Source: Acidobacteriaceae bacterium KBS 89
GTDB lineage: Bacteria > Acidobacteriota > Terriglobia > Terriglobales > Acidobacteriaceae
Reading direction: 5' to 3'
NCBI GenBank assembly: GCA_000381605.1
Contig: KB906755.1
Location: 806,001-870,000, forward strand
DNA length: 64,000 bases
Part shown: positions 9,206-17,465 of the stretch, in pieces
Layout of the letters: each line of letters begins with the position of its first letter
How positions within the stretch are numbered: position 1 is the stretch's first letter
Position numbers and translations under genes: made by a program
The notes under the pieces: model-generated
What the model saw: the letters and a program-made list of their open reading frames with translations, nothing else
Told to the model about the DNA's origin: nothing
The model's database searches: none

Positions 9206-9589
9206 ATGTCTGACTACATAATTTCAATCGTTATTGCATTTGTCGCCCTCGCAACTCCTCTGGCATTGGTGCCATTGTTAGATCTCATTTGTCCTCTATC
9301 TGGGCATGTTCTCGAGCGGAGTCATCAAAAAGGCATGACAAAAAAAACAGCGACTTTTCGACGCGGTTCGGCGTTATGCGCGACCGTTTTGCGAAAAAAT
9401 GGGGACTTCTTCGGTAAACCGCGCTGCCGGACTTCGGAAAAACGTAGTTTTCCGAAAACCTTTTTTGCGGGAACTGCGATGAAGGAAGACCAGGTCGCCA
9501 ACGTCAGGATTATTTTGTGTTTGCCGAACACTTATCCGAGAAGCCATTCGAGCATTAAGTCTCTTCCATCGCCAGCCGTGAACCACTGA
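9206..9589 (+). CDS. Small hydrophobic N-terminus ORF, doubtful
   Basis: From ATG 9206 (GAGG about 8 nt upstream) the frame encodes SDYIISIVIAFVALATPLAL, one clear membrane segment, then a polar tail. From about residue 48 the frame runs through a palindromic non-coding-looking element (IR at 9433-9456), and its last 58 bp overlap the better-supported opposite ORF at 9532-9705. It may be a real short membrane protein whose original 3' end was replaced by repeat DNA. No family is recognised. Confidence 0.3.
   Translation: MSDYIISIVIAFVALATPLALVPLLDLICPLSGHVLERSHQKGMTKKTATFRRGSALCATVLRKNGDFFGKPRCRTSEKRSFPKTFFAGTAMKEDQVANVRIILCLPNTYPRSHSSIKSLPSPAVNH
9433..9456. repeat. Perfect inverted repeat with TTTTCCGAA arms
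   Basis: TTCGGAAAA and TTTTCCGAA face each other across ACGTAG. The arms contain the same CCGAAAA/TTTTCGG word that recurs at 1131-1150, 10637-10700 and 51751-51810, so this looks like one member of a dispersed palindromic family. Confidence 0.55.
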
Positions 9590-9705
9590 GCAGAAAAGCT
9601 AACCAATCTGATGACCATAGCCACTGCTGCGACCACCATCGTCCCGATTCCGAGAACTGGATACCAAAAGTAGCCATCGGAACCCCTTTCTAGGTCGTCA
9701 TTCAT
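9532..9705 (-). CDS. 57-residue single-pass membrane protein
   Basis: ATG 9705 is preceded by AGGAGG at 7 nt spacing, among the best ribosome sites in the window. The frame gives a polar start (MNDDLERGSDGYF), one strongly hydrophobic helix (YPVLGIGTMVVAAVAMVIRL) and a short tail ending MLEWLLG. No family is recognised. It stands divergent from the DUF2490-like barrel gene at 9782, so the two may share a promoter region of about 75 bp. Confidence 0.6.
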   Translation of the reverse strand: MNDDLERGSDGYFWYPVLGIGTMVVAAVAMVIRLVSFSAQWFTAGDGRDLMLEWLLG

Positions 9706-9781
9706 CTTGGTTCCTCCTAAAAATCGTTAGGGTCTCATGCAGTTCAATAGTTTCAAATCAATCTGTGTGAGGGTTTCATCG

Positions 9782-10540
9782 ATGCCAACGTGCCGACACC
9801 TGCACTCCAGAAGCATCTTAGTCTGCGTCCTTGCGGTTCTATGCGGTTGCATTTTGGCTGTGCCGACCCGGGCGCAGCAACAACAAGAGCCCGAGGATCC
9901 AGAAGACGATAAGCAAATTGGGTTCTGGCTCGAGCAGGGGATCTCCACCGGGCTTTCGCCGAACACGTCTTTCGATATCGAATTCCATGAACGGTTCGAC
10001 GAGGGAGGGTCCAATCTGTACGAGTACTTCGTTCAGGGTGGCGTCGCCTTTCGTCTGCGGCCGTGGCTCACGCTGATACCGATTTACCGTTATCTACGCT
10101 ATCCTTCTAATCCCAGGATCGCTTACGAAAACCGGCTGCAACTTAATCTCACCGTGAGCACGTCCCGTGGCCCATGGAAACCAATCCTGCGCACGCTTAT
10201 CGAAGGACGCTTTCCCGATGACCGTCCCGCTTCGGCACGCTTTCGTTTCCGCCCCGGAGTCGAATACACTCTGCCGTTGCGCACGGCATGGCGCCCGACG
10301 GTCGTCCTGAACAATGAGTTCTTCCTCGTCCCCGGAAACAACCCCTTCGCCAACGGCGGCAGCAGCTACACCCAGAACCGCTTCCAGGTCGGAGTCCGAT
10401 TGCCCATCTCCGCTGCGTTTTCGATCCGACCTTATTACATGCTTCAGTCGGTGAATCTGCCCGCCGGTTGGGACACAAACGAAATTGTCGGCATTGCGCT
10501 CGCCCTCAAGATCCAGCGCAGGTTAGCGGTTGCGCCTTGA
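9782..10540 (+). CDS. DUF2490-type outer-membrane protein
   Basis: A secreted protein of 252 residues from ATG 9782 (GAGGG 8 nt upstream). An earlier ATG at 9737 is open but poorly placed. The signal peptide SILVCVLAVLCGCILAVP ends at TRAQ. The mature part is built of alternating polar and hydrophobic strands rich in aromatic residues and arginine, e.g. FGFWLEQ-like IGFWLEQGISTGLSPN, YEYFVQGGVAFRLRPWLTLI and NRFQVGVRLPISAAFSIRPY. This is the plan of a small beta-barrel, matching the DUF2490 group by its GFWLE...S....F.IE.HERF.EG start. Function is unknown for the family. Confidence 0.75.
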   Translation: MPTCRHLHSRSILVCVLAVLCGCILAVPTRAQQQQEPEDPEDDKQIGFWLEQGISTGLSPNTSFDIEFHERFDEGGSNLYEYFVQGGVAFRLRPWLTLIPIYRYLRYPSNPRIAYENRLQLNLTVSTSRGPWKPILRTLIEGRFPDDRPASARFRFRPGVEYTLPLRTAWRPTVVLNNEFFLVPGNNPFANGGSSYTQNRFQVGVRLPISAAFSIRPYYMLQSVNLPAGWDTNEIVGIALALKIQRRLAVAP

Positions 10541-10951
10541 CACGCTCTCGCTCCCCTTCGTCGTAAGCCCGCACGGTCGAATCTGCAAAACCCAATTCCA
10601 AAGCACTTGCTCCATAGCGGCTCTCCGACCTCCCGCAAAAGTCGCGTTTTCGGCAACTACGGGTGAACCTTCCGAAAATCGTTTTCCAGGCATTTGCTAC
10701 CGACAAGCCGACATATCGATACCAATCGGTTCCTTGATGAGTGCATTGGCGATTTGTCATCAACCGAGAATTGCAAGTGACCGCAAGCGCGTTGTGTATG
10801 AGCAGGTACACTGGTGTCCCTTTTGGCTTGGATCGAAGTAGCACTTTGGTGTGGAGACAAGTTACCGGATTTGCTCGACTATAGTGGGTGTTTACCCGCA
10901 TGATGCTTCGCTTCAGCGAGGGAGGCTGCCCTGCGCAACCGCAGACCGGGC
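10541..10951. other. Non-coding stretch with a dispersed repeat
   Basis: No gene is supported. 10637-10700 carries the element AAAAGTCGCGTTTTCGG followed by TTCCGAAAATCG, closely matching 51751-51810. 10743-10755 repeats the GCATTGGCGATTT word seen near 6620. The 5' part of the following sensor kinase is missing, so the right side of this stretch is probably a deletion junction. Confidence 0.45.
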
Positions 10952-12207
10952 GGAGATGTTGTAAGCGTAGATCCTAATCAGCTCGGGCACACGCGAGTGC
11001 TTCCAAGCGTTCTCATCGAAAGCGTCCTCATCGATGGGAAACCAGCTTTGAGAGCACCTGGCCAACCGGGAGCAGTCCTGCATACCGACTCCACAAATCT
11101 TCATGATCTTGAGATCAATTTCATTGGAATCAATCTCAGCGCACCGGAGCGGGTGTACTACCGTTATCAGTTGATTGGTGAAGACAAAGATTGGCAGGAA
11201 GTCGGAAAGCGACGGCAAGCTTTCTATACGCGGCTTAGTCCCGGGACATATCACTTTCAGGTCTCTGCCAGTAGCGGAGATGACTGGAGTGATCTCACAG
11301 TTCCGTTACTGATTGAGGTCAGTCCTGCGTTCTATCAAACACGGTGGTTCAAAGCTCTCTGTCTCGTATTTGCCGTTGTTGTTGCGTGGATTGTTCTGAG
11401 AGCGCGAGTGCGTTTCGTCGCCGAGCAGGTTCATTCGCGTTTGTCGGAACGTGTGGCTGAACGGGAACGAGTAGCGCGGGAACTGCATGACACGCTGCTT
11501 CAAGGTTTTCAGGGTCTCATGATGAGATTTCACCTCGCAACGCAGTCAATACCCCCTAGTGAGCCTGCAAAATCTGAAATGGAGGATGCCCTGGACTCTG
11601 CTGACCTGCTTCTCGCGGAGAGTCGTGACCGGATTCGTGACCTGCGCTACGAAGCGATCGAGCCGCCATCCCTGCCCGATTCGCTCAGAGCCTTGGGCGA
11701 AGATTTTGCAGCGCCTCACAACTGGACCTCGGAAGTGGTCACCCGCGGGGTTGTGGTGGAACTGAATCCGATTACCTATCAGATATCTACGCCATAGACC
11801 TGTTGTTTCGCCTGAACACGGTCGAGATCAATTTGCCTCCCTTGCGCGAACGTCGCGAAGCGAAAGAGGCTCTTGTAAACGCGTTCCGTCACAGCAAAGC
11901 TTCAGAGATTCGAGCAGAAGTCTGCTTTGAGCCGACGCGATTGACTTTGGATATCGTCGATAACGGCAAGGGTATAGATCCAGACTTCTTGAGTGGGAGC
12001 AAGCCGGCGGATCATTGGGGTCTAGCCGGTATGCAGGAGCGTGCGGACAATTTGGAGGCAGCTCTGAAAATCAGCGTTAGACCCGGTGGAGGTACCCGCG
12101 TGAACCTTGTGCTTTCCAGCTCTATGGCATTCCGTCAGAAGCAAAAGGCGTCGAGGTTCGGAAATTTCCGTCGAGGATGGCTGGACCGGCTCAGGAAAAC
12201 AGGCTGA
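10952..12207 (+). pseudogene. Y_Y_Y-domain sensor histidine kinase, truncated and frameshifted
   Basis: The frame enters at GGDVVSVDPNQLGHTRVLPS, the end of a two-component propeller domain. It continues through a Y_Y_Y domain (INLSAPERVYYRYQLIGEDK, DWQEVGKRRQAFYTRLSPG), a membrane helix (ALCLVFAVVVAWIVL), the HisKA_3 H-box (VARELHDTLLQGFQGLMMRF) and about 90 more residues, then stops at 11797. The HATPase part resumes in another frame at 11803: EALVNAFRHSKAS, DIVDNGKGIDPDF and DHWGLAGMQERADNLEAAL. The N-terminal beta-propeller (normally about 600 residues) and a start codon are gone, so the gene is dead. It was the partner of the response regulator at 12329, which is also broken. Confidence 0.85.
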
Positions 12208-12328
12208 GGGTTTCACTTGACCTGTAATTGGAAGCCAGAGAACAACACTTTACGGGGGGATCGCGATGGCCACACTGTGCTGCGGTTTGAGCATTAGGCT
12301 CCGCAATGCGCCTTAAGGACTGCCCGCG

Positions 12329-12955
12329 ATGACATCAGGTCAAATCCGCGTACTTTGCGCAGATGATCACCCGCTGATTCTTGACGGTGTCGCTCGCCTG
12401 CTCGAACCAGAGCCAGGCATGGTTCTCGTGGCGGAAGCAAACAATGGGAACGAGGCAGTTCGAGCTTTCCAAAAGCATCAACCGGACGTGACGTTGATGG
12501 ATCTCCAGATGCCTGAACTAAACGGCGTCGACGCGATCCGCAAGATCCGCGAACTCAGTCCTCGCGCACGTTGCGTGGTTCTTACTATCTATCGGGGGGA
12601 CGTGCAGGCTTCGCGAGCGTTCAAGGCCGGCACCGTTGGCTACCTTCTCAAAACGATGCTGCGGAAAGAACTGATCCAAACGATTCGCGATGTCCACGCT
12701 GGCCTCCGGCATGTTCCCCCGGAGATCGCTTGTGAAATGACGAAGTATTACGCGTCGGATGAGCTTTCGCCGCGCGAGGTCGAGGTTCTCAAGACCATTG
12801 CGGCTGGGCGATCCAACAAGATTGTGGCGGACCGCCTGGCGATTTCACAAGATACAGTCTAAGGTCTTATGCGCAGTATTCTCGCTAAATTAGGCGCGAA
12901 TGACAGGTTGGACGCCGTCCTGATCGCAATGCGACGCGGGATTCTCGACGGCTAG
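12329..12955 (+). pseudogene. NarL/LuxR-type response regulator with an in-frame stop in its HTH
   Basis: The receiver domain is complete: VLCADDHPLILDGVA with the acidic pair, DVTLMDLQMPELNGVDAI with the phospho-acceptor Asp, VVLTI and the GTVGYLLKTM lysine region. The LuxR helix-turn-helix begins ELSPREVEVLKTIAAGRSNK, then IVADRLAISQDTV. The next codon is TAA (12860-12862). The same frame then carries on with the expected GLMRSILAKLGANDR and AVLIAMRRGILDG to a TAG at 12953-12955. Lys is usual at the stop position (one base from TAA), and GLM replaces the usual GHM. The protein made would lack the end of the recognition helix. It lies directly downstream of the decayed kinase. Confidence 0.88.
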
Positions 12956-13077
12956 CAAAGGCAGAAGGATTACGCGCCGTAGTTTGTGAATCCAACGAAC
13001 TACCCCATCGGCTCAGTGGGCCCTGGTGAGTCATTTGCAAAACCGACTCCGCGAGCCGTGAGATGGTTGAAGGGGAT

Positions 13078-13128
13078 GCCCGGTGAGCTGAAGGTAAGGC
13101 ACCTTCGACTCTCCGGGCGTTTCTCCTT
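13078..13128 (+). terminator. Hairpin terminator between convergent genes
   Basis: An outer stem GCCCGG/CCGGGC (13078-13083 with 13113-13118) encloses an inner stem GAAGGT/ACCTTC (13090-13095 with 13101-13106), followed by a T-rich run GTTTCTCCTTTT. It sits between the response-regulator relic and the convergent hydrolase gene. Confidence 0.6.
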
Positions 13129-13893
13129 TTACAACTTGATGAATGCGAGGAGGTCAGCGTAAATTAGATCCGCATGGGTAGTTGGCATACCGTGAGGGAG
13201 ACCAGGGTAGGACTTAAGCGTGCCATGCTTCAAGAGTTTTACGGACCTCGCTCCGGTGGTTGGGAAGGGGCAGATCTGATCGTCCTCGCCGTGCATCACC
13301 AGAACCGGAACGTAGTGGGCCGTGGCTGCGCCCATCATACCCTGACGCCACCAGTTCTCTCGGATCCCTTCAGAGACCACCGCGCCTGGACGATTGAAAC
13401 CGTAGAACGGAATCGTGATGTCTTTGTAAAACTGCGAACGATGGTTCGCGGTGCCGTCGCGGATGCCGTCGACCACTTCCTTCGGTACGCCGTCGGGGTT
13501 CTTGTCCGACTTCATGAAAGTCGGCGGAATCGCGCTGATCAGAACGGCTTTCGCCACTCTGTCCTTACCATGACGTGCGACATAGCGTGCGACCTCTCCA
13601 CCTCCGGTTGAGTGCCCAATATGGACGGAGTCCTTGAGATCAAGCGCCTCAACCAACTCGGCGACGTCGGCGGCATACGTGTCCATGTCATGTCCGAGAA
13701 ACGTTTGCGTTGAGCGTCCATGCCCGCGACGGTCGTGAGCGATCACTCGAAAGCCCTGCTCCAGGAAGAACATCATCTGACTGTCCCAGTCATCCGCGCT
13801 CAATGGCCAGCCGTGATGGAAGAAAAGCGGCTCACCCGTGCCCCAGTCCTTGAAGTAAATCTTCGTACCGTCCTTTACTGTGATGGTATCCAT
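13129..13893 (-). CDS. Alpha/beta hydrolase of the non-haem chloroperoxidase group, internally shortened
   Basis: Clear cofactor-free haloperoxidase/esterase features: FFHHGWPLSADDWDSQM (oxyanion region), VIAHDRRGHGRS, the nucleophile GHSTGGGEVARYVARHG (about residue 98), HGEDDQICPF (acid region) and LPHGMPTTHADLIYADLLAF with the catalytic His. ATG 13893 has AGGAG 8 nt upstream. The 254-residue length is about 20 short of the usual 274. The missing piece lies between GMMGAATAHY and VPVLVMHGEDD, where homologues carry roughly 20 residues (a CIKAFSETDF-like stretch). The deletion keeps the frame, so a protein is made, but part of the cap region next to the active site is gone. It is monocistronic. 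Confidence 0.88.
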   Translation of the reverse strand: MDTITVKDGTKIYFKDWGTGEPLFFHHGWPLSADDWDSQMMFFLEQGFRVIAHDRRGHGRSTQTFLGHDMDTYAADVAELVEALDLKDSVHIGHSTGGGEVARYVARHGKDRVAKAVLISAIPPTFMKSDKNPDGVPKEVVDGIRDGTANHRSQFYKDITIPFYGFNRPGAVVSEGIRENWWRQGMMGAATAHYVPVLVMHGEDDQICPFPTTGARSVKLLKHGTLKSYPGLPHGMPTTHADLIYADLLAFIKL

Positions 13894-14615
13894 GTGTTTT
13901 CTCCTGTTGGGCTACGGTGAGATGGTGAACTCGTTCCGCCGATCAACGATTGCGCAAAATATCGGCGGGGTTGTGGTCAATGCCGCTGCCATGTTCACAC
14001 CCCTGGCAAGTGAGTGCGCCGGGATTGGTCATTCCGTTCGCGCCCGGCGCTGGGTCGGGGACATTGGTAAATATCACTTGGGTCTTCGACATGGCAGCTT
14101 TAGAAGACAGCAAACCCTGGCTTCGCACATGACACTTTGGGCTTACTAAGAGACCCCACAATGGAAGTCCCGATTAGCACGCCCGAAGAGCCGGCTCTTG
14201 TAACCTTCCGCGGTGATTTGGACATTGTTGTAGAACCAGGAAATTTGCCGGCACCGAGCACTGATGAAGGGGACTTCGTTCCACTCTAGCAACAGTAAGT
14301 ATTCGAGTGTGACGGATGCTCGCGCCTCGGACAACTCGTAAACTCAGGGCCAAAACTAGCCATGAGATGCGGCTCGTAGATTAGTACAGACGAGTCGGCA
14401 TGTATCTACCGATCCGCCTGCTTCAGATTGCGGCTCATTCTCAACTGACGATAACAGGGCTTAGCGCTCATCGAGCGAGTTTGGGCCACTACACGACTGA
14501 CAGGCAATGAAAAACGAGGGTTCGCTTACATCGGCAGGCTGTCTTCCTTCAGACACGCAGCAACACGGACCGGCTCATCGCGCGCGGGGAAGTGACGAAC
14601 CCTCAGGCAAATCGC
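13894..14615. other. Intergenic stretch, no convincing gene
   Basis: About 720 bp. A minus-strand frame from ATG 14092 to 13943 (49 residues, starting SKTQVIFTNVPDPAPGANG) is open, but it lacks a ribosome site and any family match. The rest shows no coding pattern that I can support. Confidence 0.4.
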
Positions 14616-15587
14616 TCAGGGACGCGCGAGGGACGAGGATTCGTTAGCGGTCTGCATGGCTAGGCACGCCAGTTGGCGAAATGTGTCGCACAGCTCCACG
14701 GGACGGTAGACCACGATGCGCCGTCCCGTGCCGAGCAGCATGGCCGCGAACATTTCCAACCGATCGCGCCCGCAGCGCAGACGCGTACCGCCCTCTTGCG
14801 GCTCCGTGGCCACTCTCCACGGGGCAAAGGTGCGTTCGGCTTCCTCGATCGGCATGTCGATCCACACGTCGATCTGGTAGTCCGACTGGATGAACGGCAT
14901 GCGGTCTTGGAGATAGGCGCGAGGATCGAAGTCGGTGGGACGGCGGAAGGTTGCAGCGCAAAGCTCCAGGTCCGTAACGCGATCGAGGCGGAACGTGCGC
15001 AACGCACGCCGCGAGAGGCAATGGCCGATCAGGTACCAGCGCCCGTCGGTGTGCAGCACCGCATAGGGTTCGATCTGGCGGCGTGAGGCGGTACCACCAT
15101 GGGAGCGATACGCAAAGCGGATCCGTTTGCCGGTGCGGATTGCGGAGGCGGCGCGGATCAGGTGCTCCACAGAGGTCGAGACCACCCAGGGGCCGGGCTC
15201 GATGGCAACCACATCTTCCACAGTCCGGATGCTCTCGCGCAGAGCTTCGGGCAAGACGCGTCCAAACTTGGCCAACGCCCCCTCGGTGGCGGGTGCAAAC
15301 GCCGACAAGCCGATCTCGCGCAGCGCGCGCAACCCTAGAGAGAGCGCGAACGCCTCTTCATTGGTCAGCAGCAGTGGTGGCAGCCGAAACCCGGCGCGCA
15401 GACGATAGGCCCCGCCGACGCCTCGGGAGGAGTCAATGGGAATGCTCAAATCCTTGAGGCGAACGATGTAGCGCTGTACTGTGCGTAGGTTCACTTCCAG
15501 ACGTTCGGCCAGTTCCGCTCCGGTCACATGTTCACGTGCCTGGAGGATTTCGAGGACCATAAACACACGCATGATGGGGTCGTACAT
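14616..15587 (-). CDS. YafY-type WYL-domain transcription regulator
   Basis: The N-terminal HTH_11 domain (MRVFMVLEILQAREHVTGAE, then LAERLEVNLRTVQRYIVRLK) is followed by a spacer helix region and a WYL domain (HGGTASRRQIEPYAVLHTDG, RWYLIGHCLSRRALRTFRLD, RVTDLEL), ending in the WCX tail. The 323-residue length is normal. The start is ATG 15587; the longer open frame upstream is the antisense of the DinB gene and is not used. WYL proteins are usually ligand-responsive regulators of a neighbouring gene. Here the divergent partner is the DinB-family protein at 15681, and a palindrome in the 93-bp gap (15613-15627) is the likely operator. Confidence 0.92.
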   Translation of the reverse strand: MYDPIMRVFMVLEILQAREHVTGAELAERLEVNLRTVQRYIVRLKDLSIPIDSSRGVGGAYRLRAGFRLPPLLLTNEEAFALSLGLRALREIGLSAFAPATEGALAKFGRVLPEALRESIRTVEDVVAIEPGPWVVSTSVEHLIRAASAIRTGKRIRFAYRSHGGTASRRQIEPYAVLHTDGRWYLIGHCLSRRALRTFRLDRVTDLELCAATFRRPTDFDPRAYLQDRMPFIQSDYQIDVWIDMPIEEAERTFAPWRVATEPQEGGTRLRCGRDRLEMFAAMLLGTGRRIVVYRPVELCDTFRQLACLAMQTANESSSLARP

Positions 15588-15612
15588 AAAAATCGATTCT
15601 TTCTTTAATTTA

Positions 15613-15627
15613 CGACAGAGCCTGTCG
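15613..15627. promoter_or_regulatory. Palindrome between WYL regulator and DinB gene, candidate operator
   Basis: CGACAG and CTGTCG face each other across AGC in the short divergent intergenic region. Position and symmetry suit a dimeric regulator such as the adjacent WYL protein. Binding is inferred only. Confidence 0.45.
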
Positions 15628-15680
15628 GGAATCCCCCGTAGGCTCAAGAGCGAGGTCCAGAAGGGCCACGGAGGATGGAA

Positions 15681-16163
15681 ATGACAACTGAGACGACACC
15701 AATGAACATGTTGACGGCTGAAACTCTGTTGAACAACTGGCAAGGACACAGACGGCTGACGCGCAAGACTATCGAGGCTTTCCCGGAAGACAAGCTCTTT
15801 CAGTTTTCGGTCGGCGGCATGCGGCCATTTGCGGAGATGGCCTGGGAGTTCATTCGCATGGCCGTGCCGATCGTAGAGGGTGTGTCCACCGGCAAGTGGG
15901 AGGAGTACAAAACGGCGAAGCCAAGCAGCAAGAGCGAACTTCTCCGCCTGTGGGATGAGCAGACAGCGGAGTTGAACGAGAATTTCCCGAAGATTCCACC
16001 ACACCGGTTCAGCGAAGTGGACAAGGCGTTCGGCCAGTGGGAGATGCCAGGGCTGGCCACGATTCAATACGCCATCGACAACGAGATTCATCATCGCGGC
16101 CAAGGGTACGTTTACCTGCGGGCGCTCGGCATCGAGCCGCCGCCGTTCTGGGAGCGGGACTGA
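15681..16163 (+). CDS. DinB/YfiT-family putative metal-dependent protein
   Basis: A 160-residue four-helix bundle protein of the DinB superfamily. The expected metal-ligand histidines are visible in NNWQGHRRLTRKTIEAFP (about residue 24) and IDNEIHHRGQGYVYLRALGI (about residue 138). ATG 15681 is chosen over 15675 because GGAGG then lies 6 nt away. Members include mycothiol- and bacillithiol-dependent transferases and many of unknown activity. The neighbouring WYL regulator suggests induction by a stress or a ligand. The exact reaction cannot be told. Confidence 0.9.
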   Translation: MTTETTPMNMLTAETLLNNWQGHRRLTRKTIEAFPEDKLFQFSVGGMRPFAEMAWEFIRMAVPIVEGVSTGKWEEYKTAKPSSKSELLRLWDEQTAELNENFPKIPPHRFSEVDKAFGQWEMPGLATIQYAIDNEIHHRGQGYVYLRALGIEPPPFWERD

Positions 16164-16527
16164 TGACCTTTGGGGCAATGGCAGCCGTTCGCCGCGTATC
16201 CGTTCGGGACACGACAGCCGCTGACACTAAGTGGGTTTGGCTAGTCACATCGGACTTGAGCCGGGGTACTCGTGGGGGCCGGGATCTATCCCCGCGCCGA
16301 TTATGTCAGTACTGATCATTGCTCAATGAGTAATTCGGCGAGTGGCTGTTTTCAAAGAGTACCTCCTTCCAAATTCTTGAACATTACTCTTGGCGTTCCA
16401 CCGTCACGCGTTCAAATTGCTCCGCGTCAGCTGAAGCTGAAATAAAAGGGGCCCCGACGACTTCATTTGTGGTCAGAACCTAGCCAATTCAGTGATATAA
16501 ACTTGGCACTCAGTTCAGTCTACGATT
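16164..16527. other. Intergenic region before ABC transporter genes
   Basis: No gene seen in 364 bp. It must carry the promoter for the ABC transporter pair; an AT-rich patch lies near 16480-16505, but I cannot define boxes with confidence. Confidence 0.35.
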
Positions 16528-17457
16528 TTGCAAACTATCAAGCGTCCTGTCATTCATGTTTCCGGAGTCCGCAAGACCTACGGCCAAACGGTGGCTGTCG
16601 ATGAGGTGTCGTTCGAGGTAAACGAGGGTGAGATTTTTGGATTGATCGGGCCCAACGGGGCGGGAAAGACCACCACGATGGAGTGTATCGAAGGTCTCCG
16701 TACCCCCGATCGTGGAACCATTTCGGTTCTCGGTCTTGATCCCTTTCGTCAGGCCTATAAGGTGCAGGACCGGATCGGTGTTCAGCTTCAACAGGCGCAG
16801 TTGCAGAAGCGAATCAAAGTCTGGGAGGCAGTAGACCTCTGGGCTTCGCTTTACGGAAAGAAAGCGATAGACGCTGAACATTTACTCCAACAACTCGGCC
16901 TCACCGATAAGCGCAACGCCTGGTTTATGAACCTCTCCGGAGGTCAGAAGCAGCGTCTGTTTATTGCCCTTGCGCTGATCAACGATCCGGAGGTGGTATT
17001 TCTAGACGAGCTGACTACCGGGCTGGATCCGCAGTCGCGGAGAGCGATCTGGGATCTGGTGCGCGACATACGGGATCGCGGTCAAACCGTTTTTTTGACC
17101 ACTCATCTGATAGAGGAGGCCGAGCGGTTGTGCGACCGGGTAGCAATCATCGAGCACGGGCGGATTATCGACATCGACAAGCCGGACAGGCTGATCGACC
17201 GACACTGCCCTGAGCGAACGGTCGTTCTCGCCACAGACAACAACACCGCCGAACAGCGCTTTCGGTCGATTCGGGGAGTTACGGCGGTGAGTTGCACTGA
17301 CAAGAAATTCACCATTAACGGGCGGGGCGACGATCTAGTGACCGAAGTCATTCAGTGTCTGTCCGAGAATCGGATCCGGGTCACGGATTTCCGTACGATT
17401 CTCCCTAACCTAGAGGACGTCTTTCTCAAACTGACTGGTCACTCGATTCGCGAGTAG
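16528..17457 (+). CDS. ABC transporter ATP-binding protein, ABC-2/drug exporter type
   Basis: A 309-residue ATPase with all nucleotide-binding motifs: Walker A GPNGAGKTTT (about residue 42), the Q-loop region GVQLQQAQLQ, signature LSGGQKQR (about 138), Walker B VVFLDELTTGLDPQ and the switch His in FLTTHLIEEAERLCD. The C-terminal 90 residues (LATDNNTAEQRF...LPNLEDVFLKLTG) are the extension typical of DrrA/CcmA-like exporters. The D-loop Glu is followed by LTTGLDP rather than the common PTTGLDP. The start seems to be TTG 16528 with no strong ribosome site. It forms an operon with the permease 8 bp downstream and probably exports a lipid, antibiotic or other amphiphile. Confidence 0.92.
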   Translation: MQTIKRPVIHVSGVRKTYGQTVAVDEVSFEVNEGEIFGLIGPNGAGKTTTMECIEGLRTPDRGTISVLGLDPFRQAYKVQDRIGVQLQQAQLQKRIKVWEAVDLWASLYGKKAIDAEHLLQQLGLTDKRNAWFMNLSGGQKQRLFIALALINDPEVVFLDELTTGLDPQSRRAIWDLVRDIRDRGQTVFLTTHLIEEAERLCDRVAIIEHGRIIDIDKPDRLIDRHCPERTVVLATDNNTAEQRFRSIRGVTAVSCTDKKFTINGRGDDLVTEVIQCLSENRIRVTDFRTILPNLEDVFLKLTGHSIRE

Positions 17458-17465
17458 GTTCGATA

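Noticed and set aside
13943..14092. 49-codon leftward ORF starting SKTQVIFTNVPD
   Set aside because: No ribosome site, no family and no helix or strand pattern to support it.
15588..16178. Long leftward extension of the WYL regulator frame
   Set aside because: It is the antisense of the DinB gene and carries no family sequence; the regulator is complete from ATG 15587.
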